NCBI RefSeq assembly: GCF_012911895.1 | Contig: NZ_JAAXCV010000020.1 | Location: 1 to 64,000 of the forward strand | DNA from: Bacillus sp. RO3 | Lineage (GTDB): Bacteria > Bacillota > Bacilli > Bacillales > Bacillaceae_B | DNA: 64,000 nt | Direction of reading: 5' to 3' | Shown here: positions 16,566 to 25,470 of the stretch, in pieces | Position numbering within the stretch: the stretch's first letter is position 1 | Layout: each line of letters starts with the position of its first letter | Program-made: the position numbers and the translations under genes | Notes under the pieces: generated by a model | What the model was told of the DNA's origin: nothing | Database searches by the model: none | The model's input: the letters and a program-made list of their open reading frames with translations, nothing else

Positions 16566-16961
16566 ATGCGAGATAGAGCTTCCGTAGTAATCATAGAGAA
16601 TCATAAGGTTGGTCTCATTAGAAGAATGAGAGAGGGGAAAATGTATTATGTGTTTCCCGGTGGTGGAATAGAAGAAGGAGAAACGCCTGAAGAAGCAGCT
16701 AAACGAGAAGCATTTGAAGAATTGGGTGTAGAGGTTAAGGTACATCACTGCATGGCAGAAATTGAATTCAACGGCACTCAATCCTTTTTCCTATCTGAAA
16801 TCATGGAAGGTGTATTCGGGACGGGTCAAGGTGAAGAGTACATAGATAAAAAAAGGGATAGAGGAACGTATTTGCCGGTGTGGGTTGATGTAAATAGATT
16901 ATCATCCATTGATGTTAAACCTAAAGAAATGGCTTTAAAGGTTGAAGCGTTGTTTCCATAA
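16566..16961 (+). CDS. Nudix hydrolase
   Basis: A 131-residue Nudix protein. The full Nudix box G-x5-E-x7-REUxEExGU runs from Gly33 to Val55 (REAFEELGV), so it should hydrolyse a nucleoside diphosphate linked to another group. It resembles the MutT-like housecleaning group. The SD AAGGGG is 11 bases from the ATG. It begins a plus-strand run with a nucleotidyltransferase and a GNAT gene, all with an AT-richer base composition than their neighbours. Confidence 0.85.
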   Translation: MRDRASVVIIENHKVGLIRRMREGKMYYVFPGGGIEEGETPEEAAKREAFEELGVEVKVHHCMAEIEFNGTQSFFLSEIMEGVFGTGQGEEYIDKKRDRGTYLPVWVDVNRLSSIDVKPKEMALKVEALFP

Positions 16962-17042
16962 AGAGGCTTTTTTTAGTAAAGGCATCTGCAATAGGGCCCA
17001 TTCCACGGCAAACATGAGCATTTTCGAATCGGGGGATTGAAT

Positions 17043-17663
17043 GTGAACATAGATAGGTTAGTAGAACAGATAAAAACATACGTAAAACAAAAATATAACT
17101 GCCACACCATCATCTTATATGGTTCATACCATACAGGCGATTATTCCAAAGAAAGTGATATCGATATCATATGTTTTTCAGATCATACAGAAGATAAAAA
17201 CGACGTGGAGTTGTTTAATGGCAAACAATTAGATGTCTGGGTCTATCACAGTGACCAGATGGATCATGCCGAAACATTTTTACGGGTACATAAAGGCAAA
17301 GTACTATTGGATGATAAAGGAATGGCTGAATCGTTCTTGTCCAAAATCGAGACTGTATGGAATGAAGGTCCGAAGAAACTTTCTGAGGAAGAAAAAGATT
17401 TTCTAAAGGAATGGCTGAATAAGATGTACGTGCGATCCAATAAGAATGATTTGGAAGGGAATTACAGGTTTTATTGGATGCTGAAAGACAGCTTAGAAAT
17501 CTATTTTGAACTAAAAGGATTATGGTATCTAGGTCCCAAAAAGTCATTTAAGTGGCTCCAGGAGAATGACCCTTTAGCTTACAGCCTTTATAAAAATGCG
17601 TTAGAGAAAAACGCAGACGCTAAAGAGGTTGAGAGTTTACTCCAATACTTGAAGGAAATATAG
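17043..17663 (+). CDS. Nucleotidyltransferase-domain protein
   Basis: A 206-residue protein with an N-terminal MNT/KNTase-type nucleotidyltransferase domain: Gly27-Ser28, then SDID with Asp39 and Asp41, which hold the catalytic metal. A helical C-terminal part (about 120-206) resembles substrate-binding domains of kanamycin nucleotidyltransferase-like proteins. The GTG at 17043 sits six bases after GGGGGA and is preferred to the TTG at 17037. A GNAT gene follows after five bases, so both are probably translated from one message. Confidence 0.75.
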   Translation: MNIDRLVEQIKTYVKQKYNCHTIILYGSYHTGDYSKESDIDIICFSDHTEDKNDVELFNGKQLDVWVYHSDQMDHAETFLRVHKGKVLLDDKGMAESFLSKIETVWNEGPKKLSEEEKDFLKEWLNKMYVRSNKNDLEGNYRFYWMLKDSLEIYFELKGLWYLGPKKSFKWLQENDPLAYSLYKNALEKNADAKEVESLLQYLKEI

Positions 17664-17668
17664 ACTAT

Positions 17669-18226
17669 ATGAGCATAATAATATCCAGTGACAGAGTTTA
17701 TCTGAGAGAGATGACAGAAGAAGATTGGGTGGATGTCCATGCCTACGCTTCACAAGAAAGAGTCAGCCTGTATCAACCTTGGGGACCTAATTCAGAAGAC
17801 GATACGAAGGCTTTTGTTCAGCAGATACTAGAAGATGCCCGTAAGGAAAACCGGACTAGATATGTCCTGGCGATCATACATAAAGAACATGACCAGTTGA
17901 TTGGTGCTGGAGAATTAACGATTAAAGATGAACAAAATGGATCAGGAGAAATTGGATATATCGTACATCCCGATTATTGGGGGCAGGGATATGCTACTGA
18001 GGCGGCTGTCTTACTTTTAACATTCGGGTTTGAAAGGTGTGCACTTCATCGCATCGCTGCTACGTGTGACCCCAGGAATAGTAGGTCTGCCAAAGTACTG
18101 GAGAAGGTCGGCATGACCAAAGAGGGAAGGATCCGTCATCATATAAAGCTAAAAGAGGGGTGGCGGGATTCGTTCCTATACAGTGTGTTAGAGGATGAAT
18201 GGTTTACAAATCAATCATCTTACTAA
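17669..18226 (+). CDS. GNAT acetyltransferase, RimJ/RimL type
   Basis: A 185-residue GNAT with the typical start DRVYLREMTEEDW, the acetyl-CoA loop PDYWGQGYATEA near residue 106, and DPRNSRSAKVLEKVGM. Close in form to acetyltransferases that modify ribosomal proteins or antibiotics. It follows the nucleotidyltransferase gene by five bases and a strong terminator closes the unit. Confidence 0.8.
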   Translation: MSIIISSDRVYLREMTEEDWVDVHAYASQERVSLYQPWGPNSEDDTKAFVQQILEDARKENRTRYVLAIIHKEHDQLIGAGELTIKDEQNGSGEIGYIVHPDYWGQGYATEAAVLLLTFGFERCALHRIAATCDPRNSRSAKVLEKVGMTKEGRIRHHIKLKEGWRDSFLYSVLEDEWFTNQSSY

Positions 18227-18233
18227 GCCAGAA

Positions 18234-18264
18234 AGCCCAGAGTTCTAAACTCTGAGCTTTTTTA
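18234..18264 (+). terminator. Terminator of the Nudix-NTase-GNAT run
   Basis: AGC-CAGAGTT and AACTCTG-GCT pair with one C/A mismatch and a 3-base loop, followed by seven Ts. Confidence 0.85.
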
Positions 18265-18412
18265 GATTATGAGGGACCAAATGTCGTCGAAAAGACGATG
18301 AACGAACAAATCATGCCGCCAACCTTAATATACATTTTTTACCAATTTGTCCAATCGAGCCTGTCTGACCAGGAATATAGTACTATGTACCATATACTCA
18401 GGAGGGTGTTAA

Positions 18413-19801
18413 ATGAAAACAATTGTACTAGATCCTGGACATGGTGGTTCCGATCCCGGAGCGACCTATAAAGGAAATGAGGAAAAGAAATACAATTTGT
18501 TAACAGCACTGGCTGTGAGAGATCAATTGACAGCCGGGTACAATGTAAATGTGGCGATGACGAGAACCGGAGACTCAGCACTGGCTTTATCCCAGCGGAC
18601 GGATCTTGCCAATCAAAAGAATGCGGACTTTTATCTATCCATCCATCATAACGCGGGTGGGGGGAGCGGATTCGAGAGCTTCGTCTTTAACGGAGCCGTT
18701 CCTTCTCAGACGCTTACCAACCAGAAGATCATCCATGATGAGGTGATGGCTTCCATTAAACCGGCTTATAATGTGATCGACAGAGGGAAAAAGAGAGCGA
18801 ATTTCCATGTGCTCCGAGAAACGAAGATGTCTTCCCTTCTGTTAGAAATCCTGTTCATCGACGATCCAAAGGACCTGGCCCTCATGAATAACGGGGACTT
18901 CCGGAACAGGGTGGTCAAGGGCATCGTCACCGGGGTGGCAAAAGCTCTGAACTTATCTAAGAAATCCATCAATGGCACGCTTTATAAAGTGATCGCTGGT
19001 TCTTTCACGAAAACAACCAATGCGACAGATCGAATGAACGAATTAAAAGGAAAAGGATTCGATTCCTTTATTGATTCAGTGGTCATATCAGGCAAAACGT
19101 ATTACAGGGTTCAAACCGGGGCATTTTCCAATAAAGAAAATGCTGAGAATCAAGTGGAGGATTTGAAGAAAATCGGGATTGAAGCCTTTATTGAAGTTGT
19201 GGGAGCTCAGGATCCTCCTCCCCCTACCCCCAAGCCAGATCCGCCAAAGCCACCAGGTGTGGAGTATTCCATCTCTGGCCCGTCTGAATTAAGGGCCGAT
19301 CAACTGGACGCGTTTGTACGAACCGTTAACCCGAATGCTCCTTTATTAGGAGCGTACTATATCCGCTACGGAAATATCTATGGCATGAGAGGGGATATCG
19401 CCTACGCCCAGGCCATTCATGAAACCAACTACTTCCGATTTACCGGACAGGTGAAGCCGAGCCAAAATAATTACGCAGGCATCGGAACAACGGGTCCCGG
19501 AAATGACGGAGCAACTTTCAATACACCAGAAGAAGGCGTCATTGCCCATATTCAGCATCTGTATGCCTATGCCTCTACCAAGCCCCTTCCACAAGGTCAG
19601 ACACTCGTCGATCCAAGGTTCTCACTCGTCAAAAGAGGCAGCGCTATTAACTGGACGGACCTCAACGGGAAGTGGGCCGTTCCCGGCACGACTTACGGGC
19701 AAAGCATCCTTTCAGTATATAGCAGAAACGTTGAACATGCACTGAAGGGGATTGAAAATCAAAAAGCGATGCTTAACGCTGTTCTGAAGAAATTGAAGTA
19801 A
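18413..19801 (+). CDS. CwlC-like amidase with SPOR and glucosaminidase domains
   Basis: A 462-residue cell-wall hydrolase in three parts. Residues 1-180 are an Amidase_3 N-acetylmuramoyl-L-alanine amidase (zinc ligands His10, a Glu near 24 and His78; catalytic Glu145). Residues 188-263 are a SPOR domain that binds denuded glycan. After a proline-rich linker (267-281), residues 284-440 resemble LytG/FlgJ-type glucosaminidases. No signal peptide is seen, as in CwlC, which acts when the mother cell lyses after sporulation. It would cut both the peptide and glycan bonds. SD AGGAGGG is excellent. Confidence 0.85.
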   Translation: MKTIVLDPGHGGSDPGATYKGNEEKKYNLLTALAVRDQLTAGYNVNVAMTRTGDSALALSQRTDLANQKNADFYLSIHHNAGGGSGFESFVFNGAVPSQTLTNQKIIHDEVMASIKPAYNVIDRGKKRANFHVLRETKMSSLLLEILFIDDPKDLALMNNGDFRNRVVKGIVTGVAKALNLSKKSINGTLYKVIAGSFTKTTNATDRMNELKGKGFDSFIDSVVISGKTYYRVQTGAFSNKENAENQVEDLKKIGIEAFIEVVGAQDPPPPTPKPDPPKPPGVEYSISGPSELRADQLDAFVRTVNPNAPLLGAYYIRYGNIYGMRGDIAYAQAIHETNYFRFTGQVKPSQNNYAGIGTTGPGNDGATFNTPEEGVIAHIQHLYAYASTKPLPQGQTLVDPRFSLVKRGSAINWTDLNGKWAVPGTTYGQSILSVYSRNVEHALKGIENQKAMLNAVLKKLK

Positions 19802-19808
19802 GATTCTG

Positions 19809-19840
19809 GCGCATTTCGTATTCAGAAATGCGCTATTTTT
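19809..19840 (+). terminator. Terminator of the amidase gene
   Basis: GCGCATTTC pairs with GAAATGCGC across a 7-base loop, followed by a T-rich tail. Confidence 0.85.
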
Positions 19841-19863
19841 ATTCCATGACAGCCTCCGTAACC

Positions 19864-20457
19864 TCAACTCATGACCGGAATCAAATAAAATATATTTGAA
19901 TATTTGAACACAACTAAGAGTCCAACAAGGACAGGCAGCAGTCTTACACGTTGTAAATGATCCTTGGGTAAAAGGACAAACAACAGGATTGCCGCCGCTA
20001 TGTCAAACCCGCTGACAATGGAAAAGGTATAGAAAAAGCTCTGACCTTCAAAGACAAGCACACTGATGGGCAAGGCGGCGAAAAAAGCGGCGCTCCACCC
20101 TTTTCCCCGGGCAAACCAGACCATGTACGCACCGAATGGGGAAACGAGAGCAACGGCTGTCCAAAGGAGAAAATAATGGGTAGGAAAAAAACCAAATAAT
20201 ATCATTGAATAGATATAGTACGCCATGAGCATGGCAAGGAAGAATACAAGCGTATGTAAAGCAGCTCGGAGTGGCGTACGGCTCGCCATCACGATGAACG
20301 TGGCTATCAAAACCCAAACACCCAACTGAGTCCCGATCCACCCCACAACCGTTCCGTCTGCATACTTGGCAAATGTGCCGAGTAATACCCCCAGGATGAG
20401 AGATGCCACCATCATTGACTTTCCATCCCGAAACTTATTAAAGGCGACTTGCACCAT
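19864..20457 (-). CDS. DUF6518-like integral membrane protein
   Basis: A 197-residue protein with about six membrane helices and almost no polar loops. It resembles the DUF6518 family, whose function is unknown. The start has a perfect SD (AGGAGGTAAC). A 20-bp-period repeat lies about 75 bases upstream. Confidence 0.65.
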   Translation of the reverse strand: MVQVAFNKFRDGKSMMVASLILGVLLGTFAKYADGTVVGWIGTQLGVWVLIATFIVMASRTPLRAALHTLVFFLAMLMAYYIYSMILFGFFPTHYFLLWTAVALVSPFGAYMVWFARGKGWSAAFFAALPISVLVFEGQSFFYTFSIVSGFDIAAAILLFVLLPKDHLQRVRLLPVLVGLLVVFKYSNIFYLIPVMS

Positions 20458-20533
20458 CTGTTACCTCCTTCTTTTTGAACTCTCTTCCAATCTCCCCTCC
20501 ATTTGGCTTCTGGCCGACCTTCGCGTGAAGAAA

Positions 20534-20656
20534 ATTCGACACCGAGGATCAATTATTGAAGAAGAGGACTAATAAATTGTAAACAGGATCGATTCGTTTC
20601 AGCCGGGATCAATTAGTTGTGATAGGGATTGAATATAGTCCGGTCAGGATCAATCC
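20534..20656 (-). repeat. 20-bp-period intergenic repeat, copy 3 (six units, inverted)
   Basis: Read on the plus strand, units begin at 20546, 20566, 20586, 20606, 20626 and 20647 as GGATCAATTA or close variants. The closing box TTCGACACCGA is at 20534-20544. So this copy is in the opposite orientation to the other three. It lies between two minus-strand genes. The rest of the gap, 20657-20825, shows nothing I can name. Confidence 0.85.
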
Positions 20657-20825
20657 CTTCTCGAAGGGGTGCCTTATCATCATTTCCATCCCGCTGACGC
20701 TCATAGGAAACCCAGCCGGCACCTGATTCCAGCTAAAAAAAAGACAATCTTACGTTATTTCTATTAAAAGCACCCAAAATGAACATTCATTCATCTTTCA
20801 GAATAGCTTACCTGTTCCAAAATAA

Positions 20826-21029
20826 TCAATAGCCTGTCCAAAAATAGATTCCGATACAAATAATGATAAAAGCAAACACCACGCCAAACACTTTGATTCC
20901 TCTAGACAGATGAATGAAGCCATCTTCTATTTCTTCTTCTTTACTCTGATACTTCTTCCCATCCCGTTCATCCGTCCGGGTGTAGAAATGCTGAACGATG
21001 GACTCCAGTAGATCCAGTAACCAATACAT
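20826..21029 (-). CDS. Short tail-anchored protein
   Basis: A 67-residue protein with a polar N-terminal half rich in Lys and Glu and one C-terminal membrane helix ending in GIYFWTGY. The start at 21029 lies seven bases after GGAGGGAC; an ATG seven codons upstream has no SD. Family not recognised. It is divergent from the ClC channel gene. Confidence 0.65.
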   Translation of the reverse strand: MYWLLDLLESIVQHFYTRTDERDGKKYQSKEEEIEDGFIHLSRGIKVFGVVFAFIIICIGIYFWTGY

Positions 21030-21173
21030 ACGCTGGTCCCTCCATTTCAATCGTGATGAACATGTATACGTTTGTACCAGAAAATGGTTTCAACTTTTGA
21101 CGTAGCCCTCTACTTCCTCAAATAAATTCGGCACTTCAGGTAACAATAACATGGACATGCCTGCACGGCAGGA

Positions 21174-22496
21174 ATGAGGTGGATGGAAAACATGGGGTTA
21201 TCAACAAAGTACATCAACATGATTTCCACTCTTGGTGGATGGATTTTCTTTGGAATCGTTATTGGGAGTATTGTCGGTTGCACAACGACCTTCCTTTTAA
21301 ATGTAAATGATTATCTCGGGGAGGTACGGGAACGGACTGACTGGCTGATCCTCTTCCTTCCTGTTGCCGGGATAGTGATCGGCTATCTGTATATGAAGGT
21401 TGGAAAGGTTGAGCTGAATCATACGTTACATGACACTGCCCAGGAGAATAATCTCGTCATTGATGCTGTTCATGGAACGAAAGAGGTCCCCGTAAGAATG
21501 GGTCCGATCGTCTTCCTTGGCACCTTCTTGACGGTTTTCTTCGGCGGCTCGACTGGAAGGGAAAGTGCCGCGATCCAGATGGGAGGAAGCGTGGCTGCTG
21601 CCGTCATACGACTGGTTAAACTGAACAAACCAGACCGGGGCGTGATGATCATGAGCGGAATCAGCGCAGGCTTCGGGGCTGCTTTTGGTGCGCCGGTAAC
21701 CGGGGCGGTCTTCGGTATGGAGATGGCTGCGTTAGGCAGGCTTAAATTCGAAGCCCTTGTTCCCTGTGTGACAGCAAGCTTTATCGGCCACTATGTCACG
21801 ACAGCCGTGCTTGGACATAAGCATGAAGAATTCATGATCCAAAGTCTGCCTCATCTATCAATCACGACGGTGATCACCATCAGTCTGCTATCCGTTCTTT
21901 TCAGTCTGACTTCCGTCCTGTACTGTCAGCTGAGGCACTGGATTCAAAAGGTCTCGGAAATATGGTTCAAGCAAAACCATATGAAAAGGGCTTTCTTTGG
22001 AGGATTGATCATTGTCGCCTTGACGGCATTGGCAGGTTCACAAGACTATAATGGCCGTGGATTGGAGATGCTGGAGCAATCGTTTACAGAAGACGTCCCT
22101 CCCTTTGCTTTCCTGGCGAAGCTGGTCTTTACGGCCGTCAGTCTTGGGAGCGGATTTGTCGGCGGTGAGGCAATCCCCCTCTTTTTCATCGGTGCAACAT
22201 TGGGCAATGCCCTTCACGCCTTCATTGATCTACCACTTTCCTTTCTCGCCGCCCTTGGGCTGATTGCTGCCTTTTCTAGCGGTGCCAATACCCCTCTTGC
22301 CGCTTTCCTTCTGGCCCTCGAACTTTTTGACGGCAAGGGCCTGGAATACTTCTTCATCGCCTGTATCGTCAGCTACCTCTTCTCAGGACACCACGGGCTT
22401 TGGCCTGCTCAACAGATATATGAACCGAAAAGCAGGCTCTATCGTGTTCCTAACGGGGAAACCATTGAAAGCGTGGAAAAGAGGAAAAATCAGTGA
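21174..22496 (+). CDS. ClC-family chloride channel / antiporter
   Basis: A 440-residue ClC protein. Signature parts: GGSTGRESAAIQMG (124-137), which contains the gating Glu130 of the GREGP motif with Pro changed to Ala; GFGAAFGAPVTGAVFGMEM; and GGEAIPLFFIGATLG in the ion-path region. It may carry chloride or fluoride, or exchange anions for protons. No CBS domains are present. In-frame ATGs at 21174, 21183 and 21192 compete; the SD GAGGTGG is nearest the last. A strong terminator follows. Confidence 0.85.
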   Translation: MRWMENMGLSTKYINMISTLGGWIFFGIVIGSIVGCTTTFLLNVNDYLGEVRERTDWLILFLPVAGIVIGYLYMKVGKVELNHTLHDTAQENNLVIDAVHGTKEVPVRMGPIVFLGTFLTVFFGGSTGRESAAIQMGGSVAAAVIRLVKLNKPDRGVMIMSGISAGFGAAFGAPVTGAVFGMEMAALGRLKFEALVPCVTASFIGHYVTTAVLGHKHEEFMIQSLPHLSITTVITISLLSVLFSLTSVLYCQLRHWIQKVSEIWFKQNHMKRAFFGGLIIVALTALAGSQDYNGRGLEMLEQSFTEDVPPFAFLAKLVFTAVSLGSGFVGGEAIPLFFIGATLGNALHAFIDLPLSFLAALGLIAAFSSGANTPLAAFLLALELFDGKGLEYFFIACIVSYLFSGHHGLWPAQQIYEPKSRLYRVPNGETIESVEKRKNQ

Positions 22497-22502
22497 ATAC
22501 AC

Positions 22503-22547
22503 GTAAGGTCCGTCCTTTATCTCGTTAAAGGACGGACCTTACTTTTG
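22503..22547 (+). terminator. Terminator with 16-bp stem after ClC
   Basis: GTAAGGTCCGTCCTTT pairs perfectly with AAAGGACGGACCTTAC across an 8-base loop, then TTTT. The stem core GGTCCGTCC recurs in the hairpin at 49113-49168. Confidence 0.9.
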
Positions 22548-22568
22548 ATTCTCCTTGACGATCGTTCA

Positions 22569-22904
22569 TCATTTCTTTTTAAATCTATTGCCTGTATTCG
22601 TGTAAACCAAAATAAACACAATGAGCCCTAAAAACAAACCCAATCCAGTGATAAACAACAATTTAATGTCAAACCATTCGCTTAATGCCCATAATAACAG
22701 GCTAAAGCTAAAACCAAACATCATTTTCCCCATAAATTTACACAACGCGCGTTCATCGTAAGCAGCCTTCTCACTTTCAGACATGGCATTGTAACCCGCA
22801 ATGAGAAATGCTCCTTTGCCTTTCGAGAGAAAAACAGCAAAGATGAAGAAAGCAAACGAACCAGCACTGTTGATATTTACTTCCGCCAAGACCGTTCGTT
22901 CCAA
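22569..22904 (-). CDS. DUF3784 membrane protein
   Basis: A small membrane protein (111 residues from a TTG) with three helices and the DUF3784 signature SKGKGAFLIAGYNAMSESEK followed by YDERALCKFMGKMMFGF. The family is common in Firmicutes and has no known function. The start is unsure: the TTG at 22904 and another five codons later both lack a good SD. Confidence 0.75.
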   Translation of the reverse strand: MERTVLAEVNINSAGSFAFFIFAVFLSKGKGAFLIAGYNAMSESEKAAYDERALCKFMGKMMFGFSFSLLLWALSEWFDIKLLFITGLGLFLGLIVFILVYTNTGNRFKKK

Positions 22905-23017
22905 TCTCTATATGTTTACTCAAGTGTAAATCGCAGCTCTATCAAATATACGTTATGAATGAATCATAGGTTTCAATAATGGGAAAGAGCTCCTCAACCA
23001 GTGAGAAGCTCCTGATA

Positions 23018-24205
23018 TTACTTATTCCTTTGTACTTTCAATCGTTGAACAACTAAATAGCCCCCTGCCAGGGTAAAGAAGATCACCAACAGGCCCGAGA
23101 ACCCGTCGGTAAATCCTGTACGCTCGATGGCAAATCCGAACAGGGGAAAGCTGATCATGATGACGAAACTTTCCATTAACCCGATAAGGGACAGGAAGGT
23201 GGACCTTATGTTGCTCTGCAGAAACTTCTGAACAAATGAACTGAAAATCGGCTCGAACAGGCTCAACAGCTGGGCAAGAATCAGGAACGACAGGAGGATC
23301 GCCCAGTCAGTGGCAAAGATGAACAGGACGAAAAAGACAAGAAACAGACCCAGGCCGTAATAGAGAATATTGAAAAACGCAAACCGCTCCTCCACCTTGT
23401 AGGCGATTTTCGCCATCACGACGCCGAGGAGCCCTTCAATGGTAAACACAGCCCCAACGACCATAGGCGAGTAGCCTAATTGAATGAAATATTCCTGTCC
23501 GTAGAAGACCATGATCACCATGACTGCACCAGCAAGGATAAACAGGACGACTGGCTGGTGGATGACCGGGTTATTCCTCCAAACCGCTACACCCAGTTTG
23601 AATTGGTGAACCCACTGATGGTACCAGCGTCCCCCGATATCCTCCGTCTTCTCCCGTTCCGGTTCCTTCATGAACAACAGCGGGATCACCGCCAGGACAT
23701 GGGTCAGGATGGTGGAGCCATATACCACTTCCCAGCTGATTTCCGCCATGAATCCTCCGAGGAATTTCGCAAGACTCAAGGAAAGAAGGGAAATCGCCGT
23801 CATGCTTCCAATCACCCTCGTGTAATCCTTCTCGCGCTTCTCCTGTTTCAGAGTGTCATAAGCAAATGCCTGCTCGGCACCTGAATGGAACGTCACCATG
23901 AGCCCCATGGATAAAAAGGCCAGGGTAAACAGGGAAAACGACCCGCTCATCAGCATGAACAGGGCATAAAGGAGACTGAACACATTGCCGATGAACAGGC
24001 TGATCTTCCTCCCGTATAAATCAGCGATCATCCCCGTCGGCACCTCGAACAGGACGATGGCCAGATGGAGCAGCGCCTCCAATATCCCGATTTCACCGAA
24101 GGTCATGCCCTTATCGCCAAGGTAAATGACCCACAATGCCCGGTCAAAGAACAGCTGGGCAAAAAACAGATAAAAATATAATAAAATGATCGTATTCTTT
24201 TTCAT
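23018..24205 (-). CDS. MFS transporter
   Basis: A 395-residue, twelve-helix major facilitator. The loop signature DLYGRK (about residues 60-65) is present and the protein ends in a basic tail. It resembles the H+-driven exporters of the MFS_1 group. The start at 24205 has SD GAGAGGAAG eight bases upstream. Just upstream and on the same strand is a separate 36-residue peptide gene with its own terminator, which raises the possibility that this protein exports that peptide or a related compound; this is inference. Confidence 0.8.
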   Translation of the reverse strand: MKKNTIILLYFYLFFAQLFFDRALWVIYLGDKGMTFGEIGILEALLHLAIVLFEVPTGMIADLYGRKISLFIGNVFSLLYALFMLMSGSFSLFTLAFLSMGLMVTFHSGAEQAFAYDTLKQEKREKDYTRVIGSMTAISLLSLSLAKFLGGFMAEISWEVVYGSTILTHVLAVIPLLFMKEPEREKTEDIGGRWYHQWVHQFKLGVAVWRNNPVIHQPVVLFILAGAVMVIMVFYGQEYFIQLGYSPMVVGAVFTIEGLLGVVMAKIAYKVEERFAFFNILYYGLGLFLVFFVLFIFATDWAILLSFLILAQLLSLFEPIFSSFVQKFLQSNIRSTFLSLIGLMESFVIMISFPLFGFAIERTGFTDGFSGLLVIFFTLAGGYLVVQRLKVQRNK

Positions 24206-24252
24206 TGAATTTCTTCCTCTCATAAACATAAAGTGAATTGAATAGCCGGAAC

Positions 24253-24286
24253 AAAAAAGCCACAGGGAATCATTCCCCGTGGCTTT
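24253..24286 (-). terminator. Terminator of the 36-residue peptide gene
   Basis: AAAGCCAC-GGGAAT pairs with ATTCCC-GTGGCTTT (one A/C mismatch, tiny loop) and is followed on the minus strand by TTTTTT. It stops transcription about 45 bases after the peptide's stop codon. Confidence 0.85.
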
Positions 24287-24330
24287 CGCTATACTCAGGA
24301 AATCATACGTTCGTTCATCGTTATGGTATC

Positions 24331-24441
24331 TCAGCTAAAAATGGACAGACCTGTCCCGTTGTCAGCTAAAATTCCAAAAATCGACATCATGAAGACGAGA
24401 TACTTTTTCTCTGCCTTGATGTCTAACGTGAACGATTGCAT
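24331..24441 (-). CDS. Free-standing 36-residue peptide
   Basis: The peptide has a charged, Lys/Glu-bearing N-terminal part (residues 1-13), a hydrophobic stretch LVFMMSIFGILA (15-26) and a small-residue tail, DNGTGLSIFS. It is supported by a full set of signals: a sigma-A promoter at 24476-24504, SD GGAGGGA five bases from the ATG, and an intrinsic terminator downstream. I do not recognise it. It could be a secreted or membrane-active peptide, a pheromone precursor, or a regulator of the neighbouring MFS gene. Confidence 0.7.
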   Translation of the reverse strand: MQSFTLDIKAEKKYLVFMMSIFGILADNGTGLSIFS

Positions 24442-24475
24442 GATATTCCCTCCTTTATGTTTAAGATCCACTTTT

Positions 24476-24504
24476 ATTATATCTTTCTAACAGGTGCCGG
24501 ACAA
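24476..24504 (-). promoter_or_regulatory. Sigma-A promoter of the peptide gene
   Basis: On the minus strand, TTGTCC and TATAAT are separated by exactly 17 bases, 34 bases before the start codon. Confidence 0.8.
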
Positions 24505-24558
24505 GGTGAATGAGTTAAAATGAAACTCATTGTAGGAATTAATGCTCTTCATGATTTT

Positions 24559-24577
24559 ACATATTATAGTAATATGT
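24559..24577. promoter_or_regulatory. 8-bp-arm inverted repeat upstream of the HAD gene
   Basis: ACATATTA and TAATATGT flank TAG. The repeat covers a -10-like TATTATAGT, 30 bases before the start, so a repressor could act here. Confidence 0.5.
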
Positions 24578-24606
24578 ATTTAGAGAATGAATGGAGGTGT
24601 CCCAGC

Positions 24607-25470
24607 ATGTACCTAAATAAAATCAGCACTTTTAACCGAGTGAATGAAGTCAGCAATCCCAAAACGATCGTCTTTTTTGATTTTGACGAGACATACTTCC
24701 CTCATGAAATCGATTCGTACCGACATGAGAAGCTTCGTGCATTGGAAGACTATTTGCTTCATCAGGCAAGGGAACAGGAGATGGTGTTTGGATGGGTCAC
24801 TGGCAGCAGCATAGAATCGGTTATTGATAAAATGGAGAAAGGCGGTCTTACGTTACTGCCTCATTTTATTGCAAGCAGCTTAGGCACTGAAATCACTTAT
24901 TTTCACGACAATTGTTTTAATAAGACGGATACGGATTGGAGCAGAGCATTGGATGATACGGTGTTTTCCTCTTCCGTTGTCGAACGCATCGTGAACGATC
25001 TGGATAACGAGCACGGAATTGTGCTGGAGGGACAAACGAATTTAGGTGGTTCAACGTACAAGAAGAACTTCTATTACCGGGAGGAGAACCCCTCCATCGA
25101 CGAGTTCAATCTGGAGACGATAAGAAAGGCAGCAGACCATCATGGCATTTCAGTGAATATCAACAAATGCAATCCCATGGCCGGCGATCCTGAAGACAGC
25201 TACGATGTCGATTTCATCCCTTTAGGGACAGGAAAGGATAAAATAGTCGACTACATGCTTCATAAGTACCAAGTCACCAAGAATCATGCGTACGCTTTTG
25301 GAGACAGCGGCAATGATTTAGCCATGCTCCACTCGGTGGAGAATGGCTTCTTGGTAGAAAATGCGACGGCCGAAGCGAAATCCCAATATACGAAAGTTAC
25401 CCTTGGGCGTTATTCTGAAGGAATATTAAACACCTTGCACTCTTTGATTCAGGATGAAAAGAAAGAGTAA
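24607..25470 (+). CDS. HAD-IIB phosphatase, NtdB-like
   Basis: A 287-residue Cof-type HAD hydrolase. The nucleophile motif is DFDET (Asp25, Asp27), and AFGDSGND near residue 240 holds the metal-binding aspartates; a C2-type cap lies between. The start FFDFDETYFPHE resembles NtdB of Bacillus subtilis, which removes phosphate from kanosamine 6-phosphate, but ntdA and ntdC are not beside it, so the substrate is open. The ATG at 24607 has SD GGAGGTG; the frame extends 29 codons upstream without a better start. Confidence 0.75.
   Translation: MYLNKISTFNRVNEVSNPKTIVFFDFDETYFPHEIDSYRHEKLRALEDYLLHQAREQEMVFGWVTGSSIESVIDKMEKGGLTLLPHFIASSLGTEITYFHDNCFNKTDTDWSRALDDTVFSSSVVERIVNDLDNEHGIVLEGQTNLGGSTYKKNFYYREENPSIDEFNLETIRKAADHHGISVNINKCNPMAGDPEDSYDVDFIPLGTGKDKIVDYMLHKYQVTKNHAYAFGDSGNDLAMLHSVENGFLVENATAEAKSQYTKVTLGRYSEGILNTLHSLIQDEKKE

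Noticed and set aside
18380-18412. Sigma-K promoter (CATATACT) before the CwlC-like gene
   Set aside because: The box is so close to the SD that the transcript would start inside the SD; I could not place a believable -35.
24331-24441. Lasso- or AgrD-type identity for the 36-residue peptide
   Set aside because: No ring-forming Asp/Glu at the right distance from a Gly for a lasso peptide, no Cys for a thiolactone, and no processing genes nearby.
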